From contig JAUVON010000134.1 in the NCBI GenBank assembly GCA_030599175.1, positions 1 to 7,297 of the forward strand: a stretch of DNA of 7,297 bases, given 5' to 3'. The stretch is from Desulfobulbaceae bacterium. GTDB taxonomy: Bacteria > Desulfobacterota > Desulfobulbia > Desulfobulbales > Desulfocapsaceae. Below the pieces are notes generated by a model that saw only the letters and a list, made by a program, of their open reading frames with translations, had not been told where the DNA came from and did not search any database. The position numbers were made by a program, and so were the translations under genes. Positions 1-5,965 of this stretch are shown here, in pieces; position 1 is the first letter of the stretch; each line of letters starts with the position of its first letter.

Positions 1-434
1 CCGAGTGTTGCCAATATACCCGCATAAACTTCGATATTGAGTGAGATTCCTGCTAGATTCACGCGCAGTTGTTCCAGTACACCGTTTGGCCTTACATCAT
101 CAACCATTTGGTTGAGTTTGTCTTGTTGACCGATTGGCAGAGCAATTATACGCGCACCCTCAGCCTTTGAAGGATTTACAGCCCCCCCTTCAAAAGCCCC
201 CCAGGCCACAGTATCAGTAGGCTTATACAACAGTTTAGAGCCCATAATTCCTGGAATTACAATAATAGGGTTACGATCCGGATGATGATAGCCGGCTGAT
301 TTATTATAAATAATAGCTATATCAGGTTCGTGTTGGATGATTCCACACCCTGATAAATTAACAAAAATTAAAATAGCGGCAGAGAATATAACGAACTGAT
401 TAAAAAAGGTACATGAGGTATTGATTTTTTGCAT
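1..434 (-). CDS. LCAT-like alpha/beta-hydrolase lipoprotein, N-terminal part (cut by left edge)
   Basis: Translating the minus strand from the ATG at 434 gives 144 codons open to the window edge. Residues 1-30 form a lipoprotein signal: a short n-region, a hydrophobic stretch (about residues 13-26) and a lipobox L-S-G-C with the lipidated Cys at 30. The mature part soon shows NPIIVIPGIMGSKLLY (residues 55-70) and then a VAWGAF segment. This is the typical opening of the lecithin:cholesterol acyltransferase-like (LACT, PF02450) hydrolase family: a first beta strand, then the oxyanion-region P-G-x-x-G-S. The catalytic Ser, Asp and His would lie beyond the edge and cannot be checked. An in-frame ATG at 455 would add seven residues (MGRRSEK), giving a more basic n-region, but it has no Shine-Dalgarno; the 434 start has a weak AGAG. 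Expected role: a membrane-anchored periplasmic lipase, esterase or acyltransferase. The family call is fairly secure; the substrate is unknown. Confidence 0.8.
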   Translation of the reverse strand, partial: MQKINTSCTFFNQFVIFSAAILIFVNLSGCGIIQHEPDIAIIYNKSAGYHHPDRNPIIVIPGIMGSKLLYKPTDTVAWGAFEGGAVNPSKAEGARIIALPIGQQDKLNQMVDDVRPNGVLEQLRVNLAGISLNIEVYAGILATL

Positions 435-455
435 TTTCTCTGATCGTCTTCCCAT

Positions 456-685
456 AATGTGAAGTCGGTCGTCAATAGTGGTGATAAATGATCTCTGCCA
501 TAGATGACCTGCTTATCACTTTGAAAGACAACAATTACTGTTCAACGACAATTATTCTCGCCTGTTGGTAATAGAAAAATGGTGCTTGCAATAAAGAGTT
601 AAACACCAGGCCATTTATTCCGTTGGAAGGTGCGATTTTTCAAACGATAGAAGACAAATCATATACATCATCTCAAAATTTACAA
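456..685. other. divergent intergenic region, no gene recognised
   Basis: This is AT-rich DNA between the minus-strand lipoprotein gene and the plus-strand regulator gene. I see no convincing gene, RNA or terminator here. The only open frame noticed starts at ATG 488 and encodes 27 residues without a proper ribosome-binding site. A weak TGGTG/CACCA inverted repeat lies at about 580-608. The recognisable control elements are at the right end of the gap and are listed separately. Confidence 0.5.
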
Positions 686-714
686 TTGACGATACGTACA
701 GCAATGTATAAGAT
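686..714 (+). promoter_or_regulatory. candidate sigma70 promoter for the regulator-led cluster
   Basis: TTGACG at 686-691 matches five of six bases of the -35 consensus. Downstream, TATAAG at 707-712 (spacer 15) matches five of six bases of the -10 consensus, while TAAGAT at 709-714 has the ideal 17-base spacer but only four matches. Transcription would start near 720, inside the palindrome at 712-732 and about 30 bases before the ATG at 753. This is a consensus match by eye only. Confidence 0.35.
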
Positions 715-732
715 AGACAATCATTGTATATC
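712..732. promoter_or_regulatory. operator-like imperfect palindrome upstream of the HTH-MEDS regulator
   Basis: This is a 21-base inverted repeat centred on C722. The left arm is GATAGACAAT and the right arm ATTGTATATC, with nine of ten positions complementary; only G716/A728 fails. It overlaps the predicted transcription start and ends 20 bases before the regulator's ATG. The position suits a binding site for a dimeric autoregulator, most simply the protein encoded at 753-1484, though that pairing is inference. CAATG at 702-706 and CATTG at 723-727 add a further, wider inverted pair. Confidence 0.45.
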
Positions 733-752
733 ATAATATGAGGTAAAAAAGA

Positions 753-1484
753 ATGGAAAAATTACTCAAAATAAAAGAAGCAGCCGCTTTTTTAAATGTC
801 TCAGAAATGTCCCTCCGGCGGTGGACCAATAATGGTAAGCTGAAATGCTACCGATTGGGTGGGAAAAATGAGCGAAGATTTACCAAACAGGATCTGGAAA
901 ACTTACTTCGGCCAGGCGATAATAGCGTACCCCTTGGTATCAGCGATACTGCAGTGAAGGATTCTTCCCATATCGCCCATTTTTATAAAAATACTGACGA
1001 GAGTATAGTGGAAGGTATTGGTTTTTTGAGCAGTGGACTGTCTCGTGGTGAATCCATACTGATTATATCCACTGACCAAAGATCATCACAGATTCTTGCT
1101 GGTCTCAACGACCTCGGGTTCCCCATGGATAAACTCAGAGGCGACGGTCTGGTTGTTGTCAGTGATGGCCATTACAATCTTAACGAACAGCTCCAATATA
1201 TGACCGGTATTATCACAAACTTCCCAGAAGATAAAGGGTTCAGGCTTCTTGGCGACATGACTTGGGCCGTTAAAAAGGGATGGAGCCTGGACGACATAGA
1301 CAAGCTTGAAACCAAGACCAATCAGGTATTGACCGGCAATAAAAAACTTTTCCTCTGCCAATACGACCTGGCACATTTTGGGGCGGACGGCGCCATGATG
1401 GCTTTTGATACCCATGGCCTGACTATTTACCGGGGGAAGGTAAAAAAGAGCCCCTATTTTCTGGGCGACTGTAAAGAAGCATGA
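753..1484 (+). CDS. DcmR-like transcriptional regulator: MerR/excisionase-type HTH plus MEDS sensory domain
   Basis: The protein has 243 residues and two modules. Residues 4-52 form a helix-turn-helix of the MerR/excisionase (HTH_17) type, with the patterns KIKEAAAFLNVSEMSLRRW and YRLGGKNERRFTKQDLENLL. Residues about 71-237 match the MEDS domain (named for methanogen/methylotroph DcmR sensory domain): HIAHFY at 73-78, GFLSSGLSRGES at 90-101, GDMTWA at 167-172, LCQYD at 201-205, and a terminal H-G-L-T-I followed by SPYFLG. MEDS domains are thought to bind a small ligand; DcmR regulates dichloromethane degradation in methylotrophs. The ligand here is unknown. The start is supported by GAGG at 740-743, nine bases upstream. 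The gene heads the plus-strand cluster, with the next gene 20 bases away, so it probably controls the downstream redox genes and perhaps itself through the palindrome at 712-732. There is no membrane segment, so it acts in the cytoplasm. Confidence 0.88.
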   Translation: MEKLLKIKEAAAFLNVSEMSLRRWTNNGKLKCYRLGGKNERRFTKQDLENLLRPGDNSVPLGISDTAVKDSSHIAHFYKNTDESIVEGIGFLSSGLSRGESILIISTDQRSSQILAGLNDLGFPMDKLRGDGLVVVSDGHYNLNEQLQYMTGIITNFPEDKGFRLLGDMTWAVKKGWSLDDIDKLETKTNQVLTGNKKLFLCQYDLAHFGADGAMMAFDTHGLTIYRGKVKKSPYFLGDCKEA

Positions 1485-1504
1485 CAACTGAAAGGAGAAT
1501 ATAA

Positions 1505-1903
1505 ATGAGTGCATTATTATCAGAAAAAGACGCCACCGGAAAAGCAAAACAGGTATTCGATGAAATTCAGGACACGTTTGGCATGGTGCCGAATTTTTTC
1601 AAGGCCCAGGCTGCAGTAGATCCGGAATGGCTTGAAATTAACTGGCAGCGGCAAAAGCTGATCATGCTTACCGAGGGAGGCTTGGACCGAAAGACCAAAG
1701 AGATAATTGCTCTGGTCGTCTCCATGGTAAATCACTGTGAATACTGCTCGCTTGCTCATGAAAGCATGGCCAGGATGGTTGGCACAAGCCAGGAAGAGAT
1801 AGACGAGGTTAAGATGGTCGTTGAATTATTCAGCAGCTTTAATGTCATTGCAGATTCTTTGAAAATACCTTGTGATATTCTACCTCCACCTGAAACAGAA
1901 TAA
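1505..1903 (+). CDS. carboxymuconolactone decarboxylase/AhpD-family protein
   Basis: The protein has 132 residues, a usual size for single-domain CMD/AhpD-family (PF02627) proteins. The core motif is EIIALVVSMVNHCEYCSLAHE: Glu66, Cys78, Cys81 and His85 have the same spacing as the catalytic Glu118, Cys130, Cys133 and His137 of Mycobacterium AhpD. The position equivalent to AhpD His132 is Tyr80. The N-terminus (FDEIQDTFGMVPNFFKAQA) is also typical of peroxidase-related CMD proteins. The likely role is a cytoplasmic thiol-based redox or peroxide-detoxification activity with the CxxC as redox pair; a decarboxylase role is less likely given that motif. AAAGGAG at 1491-1497 lies seven bases before the ATG, and the gene follows the regulator by 20 bases, so the two are almost certainly co-transcribed. 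The protein ends in a proline-rich acidic tail (PPPETE). Confidence 0.88.
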   Translation: MSALLSEKDATGKAKQVFDEIQDTFGMVPNFFKAQAAVDPEWLEINWQRQKLIMLTEGGLDRKTKEIIALVVSMVNHCEYCSLAHESMARMVGTSQEEIDEVKMVVELFSSFNVIADSLKIPCDILPPPETE

Positions 1904-1916
1904 AAATGCTTAAGTT

Positions 1917-1965
1917 GCAGGCCGTTCCTGCATTTGAAAACCCTCCCATCGACTGAGTCGTTTTT
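1917..1965 (+). terminator. weak hairpins between the AhpD-like and GltS-like genes
   Basis: Two small hairpins follow the AhpD-like stop codon. TGCAGG/CCTGCA (1916-1921 and 1927-1932, five-base loop) is followed by only TTT. CGAC-TGA-GTCG (1950-1960) has a four-base-pair stem but runs straight into TTTTT (1961-1965). Neither is a strong intrinsic terminator. They may only attenuate transcription toward the gene at 2068, so the four plus-strand genes could still be one operon. Confidence 0.25.
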
Positions 1966-2067
1966 CATAATCGGTGACTGCACTTATGAGTGTTCAAAAA
2001 TTTTTGCTATGGCAGGTGCTATAGGTGATTTGAATATTTTTGATTCTGTCCCAGAGAGGTATTTTAC

Positions 2068-3396
2068 ATGACAACCTATCGTTGCCCGGTGTGCGGCTAC
2101 CTGCATACCGGGAATATTGACTTTCATTTTTGCCCGGTGTGCAACACGCCTGCCAGGATCTTTATCCATGATACCGGCGCTGACAACTTTGGCAGCTGGG
2201 ATGTGAACACCAGACAGATGATCAGATCCATGGCGGAAACAGGATCCTATTATATGGAGGGAAAAGGAACGACAAGGACATTTCTGGGGATGGATGATTT
2301 AATCTTTATGCCTGCCCAGATAGACACTTTGCCCCTCGGCGATGAGGTGGAAATTAACTCAAAAGTTATTCTCGGCAAAACAGCCAGGCAGCCGGTCCTG
2401 CTCCAGGCTCCGATTTTAAATGCGGCAATGTCCTATGGCGCCCTGAGTAAAGAGGCTAAGATGGCGCTTGCCCTTGGTTCCTCTATAGCCGGTACCATCG
2501 CTAATAGCGGTGAGGGTGGGATGCTGGATGAGGAGAGGGAACTAGCAGAGCATATTACCCTGCAGTACTCCACCGGTCGGTTCGGCATCAGCGATGAGCG
2601 GTTGCAACAGGCAGATATGATTGAGATTAAAATCTCTCAGGGAGCAAAACCCGGCATGGGGGGTAAACTTCCCGGGGCAAAGGTTACAGCAGAAATTGCC
2701 GCTGTTCGTCAGATACCGCAGGGGAAAATGGCTCAATCACCGGCGGTACATCAGGACATTAAAAACGCAAAAGATCTTTCTGAAAAAATCCTGCACCTGC
2801 GCAAGATGACAGCTGGAAAACCGGTGTCTTTGAAATTTGTTGGTGGACATCTGGATAATGATCTTGAAGCTATTTTCAGCCAGGAAAATATCCCCGATGT
2901 GCTGGTCATTGATGGCGGTGAGGGCGGCACCGGGGCTGCTCCTGTCACAGTGAAAGATCATGTCGGGCTGCCGCTTATTTACTCCCTGCCCCGCATAAGC
3001 GATTTTCTGGACCGAAACGGTCTTCGCGAACAGGTCACTTTTATTGCCGCAGGCGGCATTCGGCATCCGGGAGACATTGCTAAAGCAATCGCCCTTGGTG
3101 CGGATGGTGTATACATGGCCGGGGCACTGAAAATTGCGCTTGGCTGCACCTATCTTCGCCAATGTCACCTTGGCAACTGTCCATATGGCATTGCAACTCA
3201 AGACGGAAAACTTCGAAAACGGCTTGATGTTAAACAGGCAGGTATCCGGGTTGCAAATTTTATAACTGCCGCCACCGAGGAGGTGAAATCTATTGCCCGC
3301 ATCTGTGGCAAATCATCAGTCGATGATCTCAGCAGGGATGATCTTGTCTCTCTTGACCCTGAACTATCAAGAATAACCGGTATACCTATGGCCTAA
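2068..3396 (+). CDS. rubredoxin-like domain fused to glutamate synthase FMN/Fe-S domain
   Basis: The protein has 442 residues. Residues 4-32 form a rubredoxin-like iron site of rubrerythrin C-terminal type: CPVCGYLHTG, then FCPVC, giving ligands Cys6, Cys9, Cys22 and Cys25. From about residue 100 on it is the FMN-binding central domain of glutamate synthase (PF01645): MSYGALSKEA (121-130), NSGEGG (146-151), ISQGAKPGMGGKLPGAKV (189-206), the S-P-x-x-H-x-DI-x-x-x-x-DL loop (224-237), IDGGEGGTGAAP (281-292), AAGGIRHPGDI (327-337), and the 3Fe-4S ligands Cys360, Cys366 and Cys371 in the C-x5-C-x4-C pattern. The N-terminal glutaminase domain and C-terminal GXGXG domain of bacterial GltB are absent, as is any NADPH subunit in this window. 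It therefore resembles archaeal-type or stand-alone GltS-like proteins, with a rubredoxin in place of a ferredoxin module. GAGAGG (2054-2059) sits eight bases before the ATG. It is cytoplasmic, with no signal or membrane segment. Physiological glutamate synthesis is uncertain; another FMN-dependent reaction is possible. Confidence 0.85.
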   Translation: MTTYRCPVCGYLHTGNIDFHFCPVCNTPARIFIHDTGADNFGSWDVNTRQMIRSMAETGSYYMEGKGTTRTFLGMDDLIFMPAQIDTLPLGDEVEINSKVILGKTARQPVLLQAPILNAAMSYGALSKEAKMALALGSSIAGTIANSGEGGMLDEERELAEHITLQYSTGRFGISDERLQQADMIEIKISQGAKPGMGGKLPGAKVTAEIAAVRQIPQGKMAQSPAVHQDIKNAKDLSEKILHLRKMTAGKPVSLKFVGGHLDNDLEAIFSQENIPDVLVIDGGEGGTGAAPVTVKDHVGLPLIYSLPRISDFLDRNGLREQVTFIAAGGIRHPGDIAKAIALGADGVYMAGALKIALGCTYLRQCHLGNCPYGIATQDGKLRKRLDVKQAGIRVANFITAATEEVKSIARICGKSSVDDLSRDDLVSLDPELSRITGIPMA

Positions 3397-3405
3397 GGAA
3401 ATTAT

Positions 3406-4284
3406 ATGAATCCTCTAATTGCATCTGTTCTTGCAACAATGTTTGTTATCATAGGTGGTGTAACGGTCTTAATCATGCTGGAAATGACCGGCAAGACAAG
3501 GGATAATGCCGGAAAAACCGGATTGATACTTGCCCATAGGATCCTCGGCTATCTGTTTCTTTCTCTCTTTGGGTTTATGCTTTTTTTCATGATCCGTAAA
3601 GTGGCCGGTTTCCAGGAAGAATTGACTGCCCGCGCCGTGTTCCACATTGTCCTGGCTTTAAGCCTTGTTCCCTTAATATTGGTCAAAGTGCTGGTAGTTA
3701 GACGACTTCCTCAACTGAGTGAAAAGCTGCCGCTATTAGGCATTGCCATTTTCATGCTCTCCTTTGGCTTGACCGGAATTACAGCAGGGTACTATGTTCT
3801 GCATCGCTCAAATCTCACCTATACTACTCTTTCAGCACAGGATAATGATGTCTTGAACATGGAACTCGGCAAAGCAATCATGAACAAAAAATGCAGTAAA
3901 TGCCACAGCCTTGAACGAGTATACCGCGCCTATAAAAGTGACGATGGTTGGGCTGGAACCGTTAACAAAATGGCACTGCTGGACTCACCAAATATAACGA
4001 CTTTTGATGTGAAGCAGGTACTCAATTATCTGATCGAGCAGCAGAAAGAAAGGCAGGCAAAGAACCCCGCAGGGCTTGAAGACGATGTTGGCAAGAGCCT
4101 TGTCTCCAGCAAATGCAGTGTCTGTCATAATCTGGACAGAGTTTTCGGGGCCAGGAAAAATGAAAAGCAGTGGACAACCACTGTCGGCCGAATGGTTACC
4201 ACCATGGACGAACCTGACTTCCTCTCTGAACAGGAAAAATCAGATATCATCGCCTTTTTAAGCAGGAGAGAAGCGATAGAGTAA
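3406..4284 (+). CDS. four-helix membrane protein with two C-terminal c-type heme domains
   Basis: The protein has 292 residues. Hydrophobic segments lie at about 4-25, 42-63, 77-98 and 109-131, with basic loops (RKV at 64-66, VRRL at 98-101). His44 and His80 lie in or beside helices 2 and 3, and His133 just after helix 4; they could ligate heme b, but this is not shown. The rest is soluble and contains two similar domains: CSKCH (163-167) with W182 and Met189, and CSVCH (237-241) with W256 and Met263. The matching spacing of CxxCH to W-x-x-x-V-x-(K/R)-M indicates an internal duplication, with the Met residues as probable distal heme ligands. CxxCH hemes are attached outside the cytoplasmic membrane, so the tail should be periplasmic. 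The gene starts nine bases after the GltS-like stop, and its AAGGAA ribosome site (3395-3400) overlaps that stop codon, so the two are translationally close. The general plan recalls membrane-anchored cytochromes such as PscC, but I cannot assign a named family. Confidence 0.8.
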   Translation: MNPLIASVLATMFVIIGGVTVLIMLEMTGKTRDNAGKTGLILAHRILGYLFLSLFGFMLFFMIRKVAGFQEELTARAVFHIVLALSLVPLILVKVLVVRRLPQLSEKLPLLGIAIFMLSFGLTGITAGYYVLHRSNLTYTTLSAQDNDVLNMELGKAIMNKKCSKCHSLERVYRAYKSDDGWAGTVNKMALLDSPNITTFDVKQVLNYLIEQQKERQAKNPAGLEDDVGKSLVSSKCSVCHNLDRVFGARKNEKQWTTTVGRMVTTMDEPDFLSEQEKSDIIAFLSRREAIE

Positions 4285-4292
4285 GACTCCGA

Positions 4293-4431
4293 GGACAGAC
4301 GTAGATTAGCGCCTGTCCATGGATGAGATTTTTTGCTCTAACATCCATGAAATGAATTTCACAGCGATGACACCGCTTTGCTGTTATGAAAGTAATGTAA
4401 CCGGGACTTGGGGAGCAACATGACTTTCATA
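4293..4431. terminator. convergent intergenic region packed with inverted repeats; possible bidirectional terminator
   Basis: Five hairpins lie nearly end to end between the converging cytochrome and LysM genes. (1) GGACAG-a-CG at 4293-4301 pairs with CG-c-CTGTCC at 4310-4318. (2) CATGGATG at 4318-4325 pairs with CATCCATG at 4342-4349, with T6 in the loop. (3) TGAAAT pairs with ATTTCA (4348-4361). (4) ACAGC pairs with GCTGT (4361-4384). (5) A 14-base arm at 4385-4398 pairs with 4418-4431, thirteen of fourteen positions matching, with a 19-base loop. None is followed directly by a clear T-run on either strand, so textbook intrinsic termination is unproven. Blocking read-through between converging genes is the simplest role. 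Confidence 0.4.
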
Positions 4432-4443
4432 CACCCTTCGTCA

Positions 4444-5697
4444 TCAAATTTTTTCCTCATCGTTTTCATCCAACTTGGAGTCTTTTACCCTTAAGACCTG
4501 GCCAACTTTTAATTTGTGAGATGCAGTCAATACATCTTTATTTAATTCATAGATCTTTTTCCAACTCTGGACATCACCAAACAACTTTTGAGCAATCGTG
4601 CTGAGAGAGTCACCAAATTGTACCGTATAAGTTCCGTCCTCATTCAAAACGGGTAAGAAAGTAGACGAACCAGGTGGCACAAGAACATCCCCCGCCTCTG
4701 TTAAAGTTGGAATGGTCAATGTTATTCCGACTCGCAGTCTGTCGGGATTATTTTTAAGTTGGTTCTTATTAGCCTTTGCTATGGCCGGCCATTTCGAGAA
4801 TGTACCATATACCTTCATGGAAATGAGTCCAAGAGTATCACCGGATTGCACGGTATAAACATGTTCAGCAAATTTTTCCCGGCTGAACAATTCAACTCCG
4901 GATCCTTCCTGTTTTTCAATCACCGGGATTGATTGTTGCGACTGTTCAGGATAATCCTGCACCGAAGGTAAGCTTTCTTTTTGATCAATCCCGATACTCC
5001 GTATAGCGGGGTTCTGCTGTTTATCCTCCAACTCTTCAAACAGCACACGTTTTTTGGGTTGCTCAACCTTCCTGCTTGCCGACAGTCTCACCGGGTCTTT
5101 TACTGCAGGGCGTTCTTCCTTTTCAGGCGATATAACTTGCAGCACATTTTTCTTCTTCAGCTGTGTAAAATTAAGCTTATCAGTGTAAAACAATCCAACT
5201 CCAACCATAAGCAGCGGGAGGAAAAAACAAACCAGCAGGAGTCTCGGGCCCTTTGATTTCCTTGTTTTATAAGGCGTTGCCTGCGAAGAGGATTGCTTCA
5301 CCGGCCTGTTGATTCTCCTTTTGTCCCTCTGTTGTAAGGCCCAGATTAGTGCCACGGCATCATCAATCCGCCTGAATGCTGCAGGAAGCTCCGGATAATC
5401 AACGGCAATATTTTCTACTTCCTTATATTTCGCCCTGGCCTCCTCGAGTTTTCTCTCTCTTTCAAGACGGCCTGCCTCGCGGAAATATTTTTCTGCCTGT
5501 TCAATCAGAGCGGAAAGCTGTTGGCCAAGTATCTCCCTGTCATCTTTCTCCAATCCTGATGCTGATTCCTGAAAAAGTTGGCTGGCATCAATTATATTTT
5601 TTTGTCGAATTTTTTCTCGAACCATATCTGCTGTCTCTTCTGCACGCAGAGATTTTCGTGGCAAATCGACATGTTGCTTATTGCTTGTTGTTGACAT
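4444..5697 (-). CDS. membrane-anchored protein with two periplasmic LysM domains
   Basis: The protein has 417 residues. Residues 20-122 are charged and helical, with a TPR-like or coiled-coil look (EKYFREAGRLERERKLEEARAKYKEV). A very basic stretch (RRINRPVK to KTRKSKGPR) leads into one membrane helix at about 152-171, so by the positive-inside rule the N-terminus is cytoplasmic. After a low-complexity linker rich in Glu, Lys, Pro and Gln come two LysM domains, at about 281-330 (YTVQSGDTLGLISMKVYG ... LRVGITLTIP) and 357-404 (YTVQFGDSLSTIAQKLFG ... LKVGQVLRV). LysM domains bind N-acetylglucosamine-containing glycan, here presumably peptidoglycan. No catalytic domain is visible, so a structural or scaffold role linking envelope to cytoplasm is inferred. 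The ATG at 5697 has only a GAG abutting it; an in-frame ATG at 5625 (Met25) has AGAAGAG nine bases upstream and may be the true start. The gene appears to be transcribed alone and converges on the cytochrome gene. Confidence 0.85.
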   Translation of the reverse strand: MSTTSNKQHVDLPRKSLRAEETADMVREKIRQKNIIDASQLFQESASGLEKDDREILGQQLSALIEQAEKYFREAGRLERERKLEEARAKYKEVENIAVDYPELPAAFRRIDDAVALIWALQQRDKRRINRPVKQSSSQATPYKTRKSKGPRLLLVCFFLPLLMVGVGLFYTDKLNFTQLKKKNVLQVISPEKEERPAVKDPVRLSASRKVEQPKKRVLFEELEDKQQNPAIRSIGIDQKESLPSVQDYPEQSQQSIPVIEKQEGSGVELFSREKFAEHVYTVQSGDTLGLISMKVYGTFSKWPAIAKANKNQLKNNPDRLRVGITLTIPTLTEAGDVLVPPGSSTFLPVLNEDGTYTVQFGDSLSTIAQKLFGDVQSWKKIYELNKDVLTASHKLKVGQVLRVKDSKLDENDEEKI

Positions 5698-5900
5698 CTC
5701 TTACAATATAATAAGTTATGGGTAATCACTTTTAGACGCAGTTGCGGGAACTCAAAGCCTCTGAACTCCATCAATATTATCATCTCACTAAAGCAATTTG
5801 GAAGTCAACAGCTTTTCACCATATATCTATAGAAAGTGTTGCACTGCGATGAATTCCTGGCAGGAAACAGACAGGAGAGTGGAAAAAATTAAGGAAGGGG
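5698..5900. other. intergenic region between LysM and PNPOx-family genes
   Basis: No gene is recognised here. On the minus strand TTGACT (revcomp of about 5801-5806) and GATAAT lie 21 bases apart, too far for a good sigma70 promoter. A perfect 13-base palindrome, TTCCTG-G-CAGGAA, lies at 5854-5866 and could be a protein-binding site, but nothing ties it to a particular gene. Confidence 0.3.
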
Positions 5901-5940
5901 AATAGAAAGGCAGATCCACTTGTCATAACGTTGACCTGCC
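5901..5940 (-). terminator. candidate intrinsic terminator of the PNPOx-family gene
   Basis: Read on the minus strand, GGCAGGTC (5940-5933) pairs with GATCTGCC (5916-5909): eight pairs including one G-T wobble and a 16-base loop. The stem is followed by TTTCTATT (5908-5901). It begins about 25 bases after the stop codon of the gene at 5966-6388, as expected for its terminator. Confidence 0.5.
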
Positions 5941-5965
5941 GCTTATCTGGATAATGAAATTATGA

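Noticed and set aside
488..571. Plus-strand 27-residue open frame starting ATG 488
   Set aside because: Too short, no good Shine-Dalgarno, and no recognisable peptide pattern.
1086..1547. Minus-strand 153-residue frame opposite the regulator gene
   Set aside because: It is antisense to a clearly conserved HTH-MEDS protein and has no family features of its own.
1995..2006. Perfect 12-base palindrome CAAAAATTTTTG upstream of the GltS-like gene
   Set aside because: A/T-tract palindromes like this are common in AT-rich spacers and no promoter elements are properly placed around it.
1904..2071. Open frame continuing in phase after the AhpD-like stop to a TGA overlapping the next ATG (with an internal ATG at 2009)
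   Set aside because: 56 stop-free codons can occur by chance, the ATG at 2009 has no ribosome site, and the AhpD-like protein is already full length. Read-through or a leader peptide is not supported.
2737..3201. Minus-strand 154-residue frame opposite the GltS-like gene
   Set aside because: Antisense shadow of a strongly conserved catalytic domain.
5592..5783. Minus-strand 63-residue frame overlapping the start of the LysM gene
   Set aside because: Composition is unlike a protein, it overlaps the well-supported LysM frame, and no ribosome site precedes it.
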